This document shows, piece by piece, positions 1-7,721 of a stretch of DNA of 64,000 nt (its first letter is position 1; every line of letters begins with the position of its first letter). The stretch is from assembly GCF_001729485.1 (NCBI RefSeq), contig NZ_CP017157.1, positions 3,906,001-3,970,000 on the forward strand, given 5' to 3'. Position numbers and translations under genes: made by a program. The notes below the pieces were generated by a model, which searched no databases, was not told the DNA's origin, and worked only from the letters and a program-made list of their open reading frames with translations. The stretch comes from Streptomyces lydicus (GTDB taxonomy: Bacteria; Actinomycetota; Actinomycetes; Streptomycetales; Streptomycetaceae).

Positions 1-393
1 GAGCACCGCAAGAAGTTCGTCTCGCGCACGTACCGCACCGCCCACCCGTTGGTGCGCGTGCACCCCGAGACGGGGGAGCGCGGCCTGTTCATCGGCGGCT
101 TCGCGCAGACCATCGAGGGCCTCGGCCCCTCCGAGTCCCGGGACCTGCTGCGCATCTTCCAGTCGTACGTGACGCGGCCGGAGAACATCGTCCGGGTGGC
201 CTGGACACCTGGCGACCTCGTCCTGTTCGACAACCGCATCACCCAGCACTACGCCCCCGACGACTACGGCGACCTGCCCCGCCTGCTGCACCGGGTGACC
301 GTCGCCGGGGACGCCCCGGTGGGCGTTGACGGCACCTCCAGCCGCGCCCTCGCAGGCGGCGACGCGGGGCACTACACACCCGCCGCGGCCTGA
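1..393 (+). CDS. TauD/TfdA-family 2-oxoglutarate-dependent dioxygenase, C-terminal part (5' end outside window)
   Basis: The frame is open from base 1, so the start lies upstream; about 130 C-terminal residues are visible. The family oxidises sulfonates, alkyl sulfates or related substrates using Fe(II) and 2-oxoglutarate in the cytoplasm. Visible marks are the distal iron ligand His in NRITQHYAPDDYG (codon 247-249) and the 2-oxoglutarate-binding Arg in LLHRVTV (codon 292-294), spaced as in TauD/AtsK. The first half of the facial triad (HxD) is outside the window. The 20 or so residues after the last conserved strand look unstructured. The substrate cannot be told from this fragment. It ends convergently with glpK, separated by a strong hairpin. 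Confidence 0.8.
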   Translation, partial: EHRKKFVSRTYRTAHPLVRVHPETGERGLFIGGFAQTIEGLGPSESRDLLRIFQSYVTRPENIVRVAWTPGDLVLFDNRITQHYAPDDYGDLPRLLHRVTVAGDAPVGVDGTSSRALAGGDAGHYTPAAA

Positions 394-428
394 TCCCACG
401 GGCCCCATCAGCCCGCCGAGTTCATCGG

Positions 429-460
429 AGCACCTCCTGGGGTCACCCCCAGGAGGTGCT
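429..460. terminator. Bidirectional intrinsic-type hairpin terminator
   Basis: A perfect 14-bp inverted repeat (429-442 against 447-460, arm AGCACCTCCTGGGG) with a 4-base loop sits between the convergent dioxygenase and glpK genes. It has no U-tract, as is usual for Streptomyces terminators. Its position 36 bases after the dioxygenase stop and 46 bases beyond the glpK stop suits termination in both directions. Confidence 0.85.
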
Positions 461-506
461 TGGCGGTGACCGGTTCGATCGCCTCCCGGGCCGGGGAGAC
501 GAGCCG

Positions 507-2021
507 TCAGGGCGGGTTCGGCGGCGCGATCCAGCCGAGCGAGCGCTCGACCGCCCGCTGCCAGTTCTCGTACTCCGACTGCCGCCGCTCGGGGGGCATG
601 TCCGGCAGCCACTGGGCGGCCCGGTGCCAGTTGCGGCGCAGGACCTCCAGGTCGGGCCAGTAGCCGGCGGCGAGCCCGGCGGCGTAGGCGGCGCCCAGGG
701 AGACCGTCTCGACGGCCATGGGGCGCACCACGGGCACGTCGAGCACGTCGGCCAGGAACTGCATGAGCAGGTTGTCGGACGTCATGCCGCCGTCCACCTT
801 GAGCACCTTCAGAGCGAGCGAGGAGTCGGCGTTCATGGCGTCGACCACCTCCCGGGTCTGCCAGCCGGTGGCCTCCAGCACGGCCCGAGCCAGGTGCCCC
901 TTGGTGATGTACGAGGTGAGGCCGACGATGACACCGCGGGCATCGCTGCGCCAGTGCGGCGCGTACAGGCCGGAGAACGCCGGGACGATGTAGCAGCCGC
1001 CGTTGTCCTCGACGGTGCGGGCGAGGGTCTCGATCTCGGACGCGGTGCTGATCAGCCCCAGCCGGTCGCGGAACCACTGGACCAGCGCGCCGGTGACGGC
1101 GATCGGGCCTTCGAGCGCGTAGACCGCGGGCTGGTCCTCGATCTTGTAGGCGACGGTGGTGAGCAGTCCGTGCCGGGACCGTACGAGGTCGGTACCGGTG
1201 TTGAGCAGCAGGAAGCTGCCGGTCCCGTAGGTGCACTTCGCCTCGCCGGGGGCGAAGCAGGTCTGCCCGAACAGCGCGGCCTGCTGGTCGCCGAGCGCCG
1301 CGGCGATGCGGACACCCGGGAGGACGGCGCGGGCGGTTCCGTAGGTCTCGGCCGAGGAGTGGATCTCCGGGAGCATCGGGCGGGGGACCCCGAAGAACTC
1401 CAGCAGCTCCTCGTCCCAGTCGAGGGTGCTGATGTTCATGAGCATGGTGCGGCTGGCGTTGGTGACGTCGGTGAGGTGCAAGCCGCCGGCCCGCCCGCCG
1501 GTGAGGTTCCAGATCAGCCAGCTCTCCATCGTGCCGAACAGCACCTCGCCGTTCTCGGCGCGCTGCCGCAGCCCGTCGACATGGTCGAACAGCCAGCGGA
1601 TCCGGGGGGCCGAGAAGTACGTGGACGGGGCCAGGCAGCAGCGGCGGAGGAAGAACTCGTCCCCGGGCCGGCTTCTGAGGTCCTCGACCAGCGCAGCCGT
1701 ACGGGTGTCCTGCCAGACGATCGCCCTGCCCAGCGGGGCGCCCGTCTGCCGGTCCCACAGCACGGTCGTCTCGCGCTGGTTGGCGATCCCGACAGCGGCG
1801 ACCTCATCGGGGCCGACACCGGCGTCGGAGAGTGCCTGCGGCACCACGCGCTGCAGGGTGTGCCAGATCTCGACGGCGTCGTGCTCGACCCACCCGGGCC
1901 GAGGGAAGTGCTGCTGGTGCTCCCGCTGGGCGACCGATACCAGCCGCCCCTGGTGGTCGAACAGGATGCATCGGGTGGAGGTGGTGCCCTGGTCGATGGA
2001 CATCACATACCGCTCAACCAT
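507..2021 (-). CDS. glpK: Glycerol kinase
   Basis: ATP-dependent phosphorylation of glycerol to sn-glycerol 3-phosphate (FGGY family, cytoplasmic). The 504-residue length matches the family. Visible marks are the N-terminal phosphate-binding loop [10 protein letters not shown], the GWVEHD segment, and the second ATP-binding region around [11 protein letters not shown]. The ATG at 2021 is chosen because GGAAGG lies 6 bases upstream; an in-frame upstream ATG at 2045 lacks this support. It follows the IclR-type regulator by 36 bases on the same strand, as in the Streptomyces gyl operon, so the two are probably co-transcribed and glycerol-induced. Neither glpF (uptake) nor glpD (dehydrogenase) is in the window, so the operon is shorter than the classical gylCABX arrangement. 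Confidence 0.95.
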   Translation of the reverse strand: MVERYVMSIDQGTTSTRCILFDHQGRLVSVAQREHQQHFPRPGWVEHDAVEIWHTLQRVVPQALSDAGVGPDEVAAVGIANQRETTVLWDRQTGAPLGRAIVWQDTRTAALVEDLRSRPGDEFFLRRCCLAPSTYFSAPRIRWLFDHVDGLRQRAENGEVLFGTMESWLIWNLTGGRAGGLHLTDVTNASRTMLMNISTLDWDEELLEFFGVPRPMLPEIHSSAETYGTARAVLPGVRIAAALGDQQAALFGQTCFAPGEAKCTYGTGSFLLLNTGTDLVRSRHGLLTTVAYKIEDQPAVYALEGPIAVTGALVQWFRDRLGLISTASEIETLARTVEDNGGCYIVPAFSGLYAPHWRSDARGVIVGLTSYITKGHLARAVLEATGWQTREVVDAMNADSSLALKVLKVDGGMTSDNLLMQFLADVLDVPVVRPMAVETVSLGAAYAAGLAAGYWPDLEVLRRNWHRAAQWLPDMPPERRQSEYENWQRAVERSLGWIAPPNPP

Positions 2022-2057
2022 GATCAGCCTTCCGTTGCGGTGCACGAGGGCGGGGAC

Positions 2058-2825
2058 TCACCAGTGGCCGGCCCCCAGATCCCTGGAGATCGCCCGGGCC
2101 GCGTGGCGGACCTGGGTCACCAGGGCCGGCTGCGGAACCCCTTTGGGGTCGCAGATCCGCTCGACCGTGCCGGAGATGCCGATGGCGCCCACCACGAGGC
2201 CACCGTGGCCCCGTATCGGCGCGGCGATGCCGGCCTCGTCCGTGATCATCTCTTGCACTTCGGCGGCCCAGCCGAGCTCCCGGACCTCGGCGAGCGCCTC
2301 GGTGATACGCTCGGGGGCGGCCAGGGTGTGCCGGGTGTACGCCTCCAGCCCGGCCTCCACGGCCGGCTCCAGGGGCACGCTGCCGAAGGCCAGCAGCACC
2401 TTGCCGAGGGAGGAGGCGTGCAGGGGGAGCAGCGAGCCCACGTCCAAGGTCTGCAGGGTGTCGTCGGGGCGGAAGACGTGGTGGACGATGAGCACCTTGC
2501 CCTCCAGGGGCGCGCCCAGGCGGACCGCCTCCCCGCTGCGGGCGGCCAGCGCGTCGGCCCAGTTGATGGAGCGGGACCGCAGCTCGTTCACGTCGAGGTA
2601 ACTGGTGCCCAGGTGCAGCAGCGCGGCCCCGAGCTGGTACTTCCCGGTCGCCGGGTCCTGCTCGACGAAGTCGAGGTTCTGCAGGGTGCGCAGAATGCCG
2701 TGGGTGGTGCCCTTCGCCAGTCCGAGCGACGCGGCCACCTCACCGAGCCCGAGCCGACGGGGCCCGCTGGCGAGCAGACGCAGGATTGCCGCCGCCCGTT
2801 CGATCGACTGGACCGGGCCGGCCAT
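2058..2825 (-). CDS. gylR: IclR-family regulator of glycerol catabolism (GylR-like)
   Basis: 255 residues. The N-terminal winged helix-turn-helix (about residues 8-70, starting VQSIERAAAILRLLA and including LGLAKGTTHGILRTL) is followed by an IclR effector domain (about 80-250) with the typical stretches SLLPLHASSLGKVLLA and TDEAGIAAPIRGHGG. GylR represses glycerol operons and releases DNA on glycerol 3-phosphate. The gene lies directly ahead of glpK on the same strand, and two palindromic operators lie just upstream, so autoregulation and control of glpK are inferred. The start at 2825 (MAGPVQSIER) is the one consistent with family N-termini; a longer in-frame extension upstream has no family-like sequence. 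Confidence 0.88.
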   Translation of the reverse strand: MAGPVQSIERAAAILRLLASGPRRLGLGEVAASLGLAKGTTHGILRTLQNLDFVEQDPATGKYQLGAALLHLGTSYLDVNELRSRSINWADALAARSGEAVRLGAPLEGKVLIVHHVFRPDDTLQTLDVGSLLPLHASSLGKVLLAFGSVPLEPAVEAGLEAYTRHTLAAPERITEALAEVRELGWAAEVQEMITDEAGIAAPIRGHGGLVVGAIGISGTVERICDPKGVPQPALVTQVRHAARAISRDLGAGHW

Positions 2826-2846
2826 GAGGCAATCGTAGTCCCGCGG

Positions 2847-2860
2847 TCGGCATCTGCCGA
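2847..2860. promoter_or_regulatory. Probable GylR operator 1
   Basis: TCGGCATCTGCCGA is a perfect 6-bp palindrome with a 2-base centre, 22 bases upstream of the gylR start. It is nested in a larger perfect 11-bp inverted repeat, GCGGTCGGCAT (2843-2853) against ATGCCGACCGC (2894-2904), that spans the intergenic region. Position and symmetry suit an IclR-family dimer site; binding is inferred. Confidence 0.6.
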
Positions 2861-2887
2861 TAGGGACGGCTCTTCGCGGACCGGCGT

Positions 2888-2900
2888 TCGGTAATGCCGA
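2888..2900. promoter_or_regulatory. Probable GylR operator 2
   Basis: TCGGTAATGCCGA is a near-copy of operator 1 (one arm mismatch and a 1-base centre), with its centre about 40 bp, or close to four helical turns, from that of operator 1. This phasing would place two bound dimers on the same DNA face between gylR and the divergent ATPase gene. Confidence 0.55.
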
Positions 2901-2988
2901 CCGCTGTTCATTGACCGTCTCCGCCGGCTCCCCTAGCGTCCCCTTCAAGCCCGGCGTCCAGCCGGTAGGGGGCCTCGGAGGAGGCAGC

Positions 2989-3411
2989 ATGACGCCACAA
3001 CTCGATGCGGTGTTTCGGGAGGCGGCCGAACAGGTCTGGCCGCTGCCGCACCTCCCCGGGGCTGTCTCGGTCGTACGCCGTCGGGCGCGTGCGGTCCTGG
3101 CGCACTGGAACCTGGCCCCGGACCTTGCCGAGGACGCGCTCCTGGTGATCTCGGAGCTGATCACCAACGCGGTCGCCCACGCCCGGCCACCGGCGGTGCT
3201 GCGGCTGTCACGGATCGTCGACGGGCGCACCACCCTGCGGATCGAGGTCACCGACGCGGGGCCTGCGGCCGCGGGCGGGCGGCCGGTCGTCGAGCCCTAC
3301 CCGGGTGAGTGCGGCCGCGGCCTCGGCATCGTCACCGCCCTGGCGACCCGGTGCGGCACAGATGTCCATGCGGGCGGCGTCACCCGGTGGGCGGAGCTCC
3401 TGGCAGCGTGA
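2989..3411 (+). CDS. Anti-sigma-factor-like ATP-binding protein (RsbW/SpoIIAB-type HATPase)
   Basis: 140 residues. A single GHKL ATPase fold shows the N-box ALLVISELITNAVAHA, the G1 box IEVTDAG and a G2-like GRGLGIVTALA. Such stand-alone kinases are numerous in Streptomyces and phosphorylate anti-anti-sigma factors or bind sigma factors. The ATG at 2989 is chosen because GGAGGAG sits 5 bases ahead; the earlier TTG at 2911 would overlap the gylR control region. No sigma factor or STAS partner lies beside it, so its target is unknown. Confidence 0.78.
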   Translation: MTPQLDAVFREAAEQVWPLPHLPGAVSVVRRRARAVLAHWNLAPDLAEDALLVISELITNAVAHARPPAVLRLSRIVDGRTTLRIEVTDAGPAAAGGRPVVEPYPGECGRGLGIVTALATRCGTDVHAGGVTRWAELLAA

Positions 3412-3532
3412 GCCGGTCGGCCCCGGAATGCCGAGGTGCGGGTGCGGGCCGGTTGAGGGAGGGCCAATCGCCGATCACCTGACCGGCGCCGGCACTGCCG
3501 GACCCCACCCGTCGCCTTCCTGCTGGCCGGGC

Positions 3533-4066
3533 TCACTTCACGGGCGTTCGCCGGTCCCGTACCGCGGCCGTCACCGTCCCGGCGGTCCCGGCGAGGAGGG
3601 GGAGGAGCATCGCGGGGAACATCCAGCCGGGCACCGCCGGATCGGCGGTGGAGCGCCACAGCACTCCGCAGCTGATCAGCAGCGAGACACCCGTGCAGGC
3701 ATTGAGCACCAGCAGGGCCCGGGCGGTGCGCAGCGCCGAGGCGCGGGTGCGGGGCCGGTTGAGGGACGATCTCACCAGCGCGTTGCCGAACGGGGCCGCC
3801 TCTTCCGGGAGTTCGGCCTGCGGGGTGACCCGCAGGGTCAGCTCCGCGGCGACGGTCAGCAGCACCGTCACTCCCACGTACACGAAGACCAGCACAAACG
3901 CGCTGCCGATCGACCGTTCCGTCCAGGCGTCCACCCCGTCGGTGCCGAGGTGCTGCGGTATCCGGCTCGGCAGGTGCGGATAGCGGACGATGCCCCAGAG
4001 GGTCAGGGCGACGAGCAGCGCGGCATTGGGGAGCAGCCACAGGCGTACGGGAGCTGAGAAGACCAT
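3533..4066 (-). CDS. DUF1648-domain integral membrane protein
   Basis: 177 residues. A first membrane segment (about residues 10-28) is followed by the DUF1648 signature YPHLPSRIPQHLGTDG, then hydrophobic segments near residues 53-75, 115-135 and 145-165. Related proteins occur beside SdpI-like immunity or transport genes, but the biochemical role is not established and no such partner is visible here. A 22-base stretch of its coding sequence (about 3747-3769) recurs with one indel in the intergenic DNA just beyond its stop (about 3438-3460). Confidence 0.7.
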   Translation of the reverse strand: MVFSAPVRLWLLPNAALLVALTLWGIVRYPHLPSRIPQHLGTDGVDAWTERSIGSAFVLVFVYVGVTVLLTVAAELTLRVTPQAELPEEAAPFGNALVRSSLNRPRTRASALRTARALLVLNACTGVSLLISCGVLWRSTADPAVPGWMFPAMLLPLLAGTAGTVTAAVRDRRTPVK

Positions 4067-4273
4067 GGGGCCAATTGTCCGGTGGTGAGGCGCCGTTGAC
4101 CGTCGTGGCTGCCGTATGGATCACGCCAATACGAGACCGGGAGTTCGGCGGCGGGTCGGCCGTGGCACGGCGTTCCGGACGGTGTGGTGGCCGCCGACGG
4201 CCGTCCTGCCCCGAGGCGAGGACCGTACCCTGCGACTGGACGGACGTGTGTGGCTGACGATGTACTCGCCGCC

Positions 4274-5299
4274 ATGACGGCCATACAACAGCACGCGGTG
4301 ACGCCGAGTGGAAGCTTCTCCCGCCTCTACTCGACAGCGCAGGTAGGTGCCATCGTCGATGCGCTCAGTCGACGAGCCGAGTTCCCGTACGAGATGACCT
4401 ACCTCGGTGACGGGAGCGAGATGTGGCGAGACGGCGAAGCGCCGTCAAACCCCGCGCATGCGTCGATGCTGGCGGACCTCGATACCCTCCTCACGCGTCA
4501 CGCCGAACAGCTCCTGGCCCTGGCCCCGTTATCCACGCCGGTGCAGATCGTCGATCTCGGGCCGGGCACCACGCGTCCCGTCCGGGGCCTGATCCGCCAC
4601 CTGCTGGACGGCGCCCGGCTGGCCGGCTATCGAGCCATCGACATCAGCGCGGAACTCCTCGAACTGGCCGGGGAGAACCTGCGAACCGACTTCCCGGATC
4701 ACGCGGCGGGCTTCGAGCTGTGCCGCGGTGACTTCACCGGCCCCGATCTCGCCCGGGCCCTCGCCGCCGATGACACGCCCGCCCACGGCGGTGCCGATCC
4801 GGTCCGCTTCGTCATCCTGGCCGGCGGCACGCTGTACAACTTCCCCGATCCGGCCCAGGTCCTGCGTCACGTACGCCGCGCCATGGACGACCGCGACGTA
4901 CTGCTGCTGACGCTGCGCATCGACACCGGCGTCGACCGGCCCCCGTTCATGGATCAGGTCAGCGTGGGAGGGCCGCACAAGCCGCAGCAGCTGGCGGGCC
5001 TGGATCTGCTCGCCATCGACCGCTCCTGGTACGTCACCGAAACCGGGTTCGACCGCAGCCGCAGCGAAGTGTTCGTCCGGGCACGGTTCCTGGAGCCGGT
5101 CGCCGTGACCTTTGATGTCGGACCGGAACAGCGGACAGTGTCGTTCGAGCCGGGCGACACCGTACTCGTCTGGCGCTACCTCTACCACGACGGTGCGGCG
5201 GTGGCCGAGCAGCTGAAGCGCTGCGGGCTTCAGGTGCGGCTGTTCGAACACGGCCGGGACAGCCAGGTGGTCCTCGTCGCCGCGACGCCGGCGCGGTGA
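4274..5299 (+). CDS. EgtD-like SAM-dependent methyltransferase (Methyltransf_33 superfamily)
   Basis: 341 residues from the ATG at 4274; a GTG at 4250 is an alternative, and neither has a clear ribosome site. The SAM-binding motif is VQIVDLGPGTTRPVRGL, followed by the acidic residue in YRAIDIS and by ILAGGTLYNF, in the order seen in histidine N-alpha-methyltransferases. EgtD makes hercynine for ergothioneine, but no egtA/B/C/E genes are beside this one, so a paralogue with another amino-acid or small-molecule acceptor is likely. A TTA leucine codon is present at 4529-4531, so translation may depend on the bldA tRNA and be restricted to late growth. The gene stands alone on its strand. Confidence 0.7.
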   Translation: MTAIQQHAVTPSGSFSRLYSTAQVGAIVDALSRRAEFPYEMTYLGDGSEMWRDGEAPSNPAHASMLADLDTLLTRHAEQLLALAPLSTPVQIVDLGPGTTRPVRGLIRHLLDGARLAGYRAIDISAELLELAGENLRTDFPDHAAGFELCRGDFTGPDLARALAADDTPAHGGADPVRFVILAGGTLYNFPDPAQVLRHVRRAMDDRDVLLLTLRIDTGVDRPPFMDQVSVGGPHKPQQLAGLDLLAIDRSWYVTETGFDRSRSEVFVRARFLEPVAVTFDVGPEQRTVSFEPGDTVLVWRYLYHDGAAVAEQLKRCGLQVRLFEHGRDSQVVLVAATPAR

Positions 5300-5413
5300 A
5301 CGCCGCAGCACACGCCCGATCTTGGATCGCACGATGCTCCGGCGCCCTGGCAGGACATATGTCATCGCCGGAATCGCGACTCACGGCTCTGCAGAGTCGG
5401 CTGCCGATCCTCG

Positions 5414-5419
5414 TAGACT
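5414..5419 (+). promoter_or_regulatory. -10 promoter element (TAGACT) of a leaderless transcript
   Basis: TAGACT fits the Streptomyces -10 consensus TANNNT and ends 7 bases before the ATG at 5427. There is no Shine-Dalgarno sequence in between, so transcription probably starts at or next to the start codon. Confidence 0.5.
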
Positions 5420-5426
5420 CCACAAC

Positions 5427-5648
5427 ATGTTCAAATCTCACAAAAACGGACGAGAGGATGCCTGGGAAGGCGTCGTCACCAAGAGGTCGCGGGGCATGCT
5501 CGACGGCTCGAACATGTACCACTTCGTCGAGGTCCGCCTTGCCGACGGTGCATCCCTGAAGGTCCGGATCAGCCGCCGGCTCTGGAAATCGATCGAGGTC
5601 GGCGACCGGATCGTCAGCCGGCCGGGCGCCGACCCGGTCAAGGGGTAG
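5427..5648 (+). CDS. Small conserved protein of unknown function, likely leaderless
   Basis: 73 residues, beginning MFKSHKNGREDAW and containing a compact beta-rich stretch (YHFVEVRLADG, VRISRRLWKSIEVGDRIV) that resembles small OB- or SH3-like barrels. No catalytic motif or membrane segment is visible. The ATG at 5427 follows a -10 box by only 7 bases and has no ribosome site, which implies a leaderless mRNA and fixes this start over the longer upstream reading. I do not recognise a named family with certainty. Confidence 0.6.
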   Translation: MFKSHKNGREDAWEGVVTKRSRGMLDGSNMYHFVEVRLADGASLKVRISRRLWKSIEVGDRIVSRPGADPVKG

Positions 5649-5733
5649 CCGCTGCGCGAAGCGCGGGGAGGGAGAGGGGACACCGCGGCGGACCAATGGA
5701 TCGGCGGGTGGCGAGCGGTGCGGGCGCGGGACG

Positions 5734-6534
5734 TCAGTCGCCTTGTGCGGGCACGATTTCAGGTGCTTCCCTGCTGGCGCAGGCCAGCTTGTCCCTCACG
5801 ACCGCGCACGCCTCCGCCGTCCGCGGGTCCGAGGCGGCCAGCATCGGGCTGGTGCTCCCGTCCGCCCGCCCCTTCGGGTACGAGGTGAGCCCCTCCTCCG
5901 GTCCCGTCTTGATGGACACCTCCCGCACGCCGCGGGCCGCGTGGGTGTGCACTTCGGACCAGACGGCGGAGCAGGAAGGGCTGAACCGGAGCCGCACCAC
6001 ATACGCGGCAACCGTCACACTGCTCTCCGTCCGGGCGTCCTGCGAGCAGTTGGCAGGGTGCGGGTAGCGGCCCTGGCAGCTTTCGCCCCGGCAGGAGGCG
6101 GCGTCCGACGCGTCATCTGCCGGACCGGTGGGGGAGAGCACCGCACCCGAGAGGAAGGCGACGGCCGCGAGGACGGTGCACACCGTGGTGAGCACGACGG
6201 CGCCCAGGTCCAGGCGACGACGTGCGGGCCCCCGGGGCCTGGGAGTGGGCGGTGTCGGGGTGCTGAGGCCGGTGCCGGCATGCTGCGCGATGCCCCACAG
6301 CGCGAGGAGCCCGGCCGGGTCCGCCCCCGCGATCCGGCCGAGCGCCTCGACGGCCGGGCGCGGCGGGAACTTGCCGCCGTTCAAATACCGGTGCCAGGCC
6401 GACTTGCTGTACGCGGTCCGAGCGGCCAGGTCCACCAGGCTCAGCCCGGTCTGCTCCTTGAGCGCGCGCAGCCGTTCCACCAATCGGCGTGTGTCGTTGT
6501 CGAGCGATGCAGGAAGCGGCTGCCAACGAGCCAT
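5734..6534 (-). CDS. XRE-family helix-turn-helix membrane protein with DUF2690-type extracellular domain
   Basis: 266 residues. A Cro/CI-type helix-turn-helix spans about residues 15-70 (LVDLAARTAYSKSAWHRYLNG), followed by a Pro-rich linker, one transmembrane segment (about 110-133) and an outside domain with several cysteines beginning SCRGESCQGRYPHPANC. The fold order suggests a DNA-binding protein tethered in the membrane that senses something outside. The start at 6534 has GGAGG about 10 bases upstream. It is divergent from the CDF zinc exporter with about 186 bases between, so it may control the metal island; that is inference. Confidence 0.75.
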   Translation of the reverse strand: MARWQPLPASLDNDTRRLVERLRALKEQTGLSLVDLAARTAYSKSAWHRYLNGGKFPPRPAVEALGRIAGADPAGLLALWGIAQHAGTGLSTPTPPTPRPRGPARRRLDLGAVVLTTVCTVLAAVAFLSGAVLSPTGPADDASDAASCRGESCQGRYPHPANCSQDARTESSVTVAAYVVRLRFSPSCSAVWSEVHTHAARGVREVSIKTGPEEGLTSYPKGRADGSTSPMLAASDPRTAEACAVVRDKLACASREAPEIVPAQGD

Positions 6535-6720
6535 TCCCGTCCCCTCCCCGTCCCTCATCCCCGGGCCGTCTCCACCAGCACCCAGCCGTTCGGCCCCGAG
6601 CCGTCCCACTTCGTCCCGGATGCGCTGGGATGTGTACCCCGGAAGGGCCCGCCGGCAACACTTCGTACAGGGATGAACACGCATCGCGGTTTCCGCGAGC
6701 TTCGCAGGGGGGCCGAGAAC

Positions 6721-7716
6721 ATGAGTCATCGCGATCCGCACGGCGAAGAGGCGCACGCCCACGACCCGCACCGCGGGCACGGCCACGGCCACGGCCACGG
6801 CCACGGGGTGAGCGTCGACGCCGACCGCCGCTGTCTGACCGCGGCGCTCGTCCTCATCACCGGATTCCTGGCCGTCGAGGTGGTGGTCGGCCTCGTCGCG
6901 GGATCGCTCGCGCTGATCTCCGACGCCGGGCACATGCTCACCGACGCCGCATCGATCCTGCTGGCGCTGATCGCCATGCGCCTGGCCGCCCGGAAGGCCG
7001 GCGGGGCGTTCACGTACGGACTGCAGCGCGCCGAGGTCCTCTCGGCTCAGGTCAACGGTCTGACGCTGCTCCTGCTCGCGGGGTATTTCCTCTACGAGGG
7101 GGTGGGGCGCCTGATCAATCCCCTTGCGGTCGACGGGGGTTGGGTCGTCACGACGGCACTGGCCGGCATCGCGGTCAATGTGGTGGCGACATGGCTGCTC
7201 GCCAAGGCCGACCGCACCAGTCTGAACGTCGAGGGAGCCTTCCAGCACCTCCTCAACGACCTCTACGCATTCATCGGGACCGCGGTCTCCGGAGTCGTCG
7301 TCCTGGTCACCGGCTGGAACCGGGCCGACGCGGTGGCCTCGCTGGCCGTCGCGGCACTGATGGCCAAGGCCGGCTGGGGGCTGGTGCGCGACGCCGGACG
7401 GATCTTCATGGAGGCCGCTCCGCGCGAGGCCCGGCCGGACGAGATCGGTGCCAAGGCCGCCGCGCTGGAGGGGGTGGTCGAGGTGCACGACCTGCACGTG
7501 TGGGAGGTCTCCTCCGGCCGGCCCGCGCTGTCCGCCCACATACTCGTCACCCCGGAGTCGGACTGCCACGCCGTACGCGAAGCCGCCGAGCAGCTGCTCC
7601 ACGGCGGGCACGGCATCCGCCACACCACTTTGCAGGTCGACCACGTCCCCGCCCTCGTCGCCACGGGCCCGGTCGACCACTGCGTCGAACCGCACGGCCC
7701 GGTCCACCGGAGGTAG
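6721..7716 (+). CDS. Cation diffusion facilitator, probable Zn/Co/Cd exporter (CzcD/ZitB-like)
   Basis: 331 residues. The N-terminal cytoplasmic tail is very His-rich (HAHDPHRGHGHGHGHGHG), six transmembrane segments follow, and the C-terminal domain ends with His residues. The transport site is canonical for zinc CDFs: SDAGHMLTDA in TM2 and HLLNDLYAF (HxxxD) in TM5. The protein exchanges cytosolic metal for protons. The ATG at 6721 is preferred because a G-rich ribosome site precedes it; an upstream ATG at 6673 is possible. A ZIP-like gene follows after 5 bases, implying one operon. Confidence 0.92.
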   Translation: MSHRDPHGEEAHAHDPHRGHGHGHGHGHGVSVDADRRCLTAALVLITGFLAVEVVVGLVAGSLALISDAGHMLTDAASILLALIAMRLAARKAGGAFTYGLQRAEVLSAQVNGLTLLLLAGYFLYEGVGRLINPLAVDGGWVVTTALAGIAVNVVATWLLAKADRTSLNVEGAFQHLLNDLYAFIGTAVSGVVVLVTGWNRADAVASLAVAALMAKAGWGLVRDAGRIFMEAAPREARPDEIGAKAAALEGVVEVHDLHVWEVSSGRPALSAHILVTPESDCHAVREAAEQLLHGGHGIRHTTLQVDHVPALVATGPVDHCVEPHGPVHRR

Positions 7717-7721
7717 GTCAC

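Noticed and set aside
456..2894. 812-codon open frame on the + strand opposite glpK and gylR
   Set aside because: It is a GC-driven shadow of the two real minus-strand genes: Gly/Arg/Asp/Pro-rich, no family motif, no ribosome site.
5743..6660. Upstream extension of the CDF exporter frame back to 5743
   Set aside because: It runs antisense through the XRE gene and has no protein-like sequence; the exporter starts at 6721 with a ribosome site.
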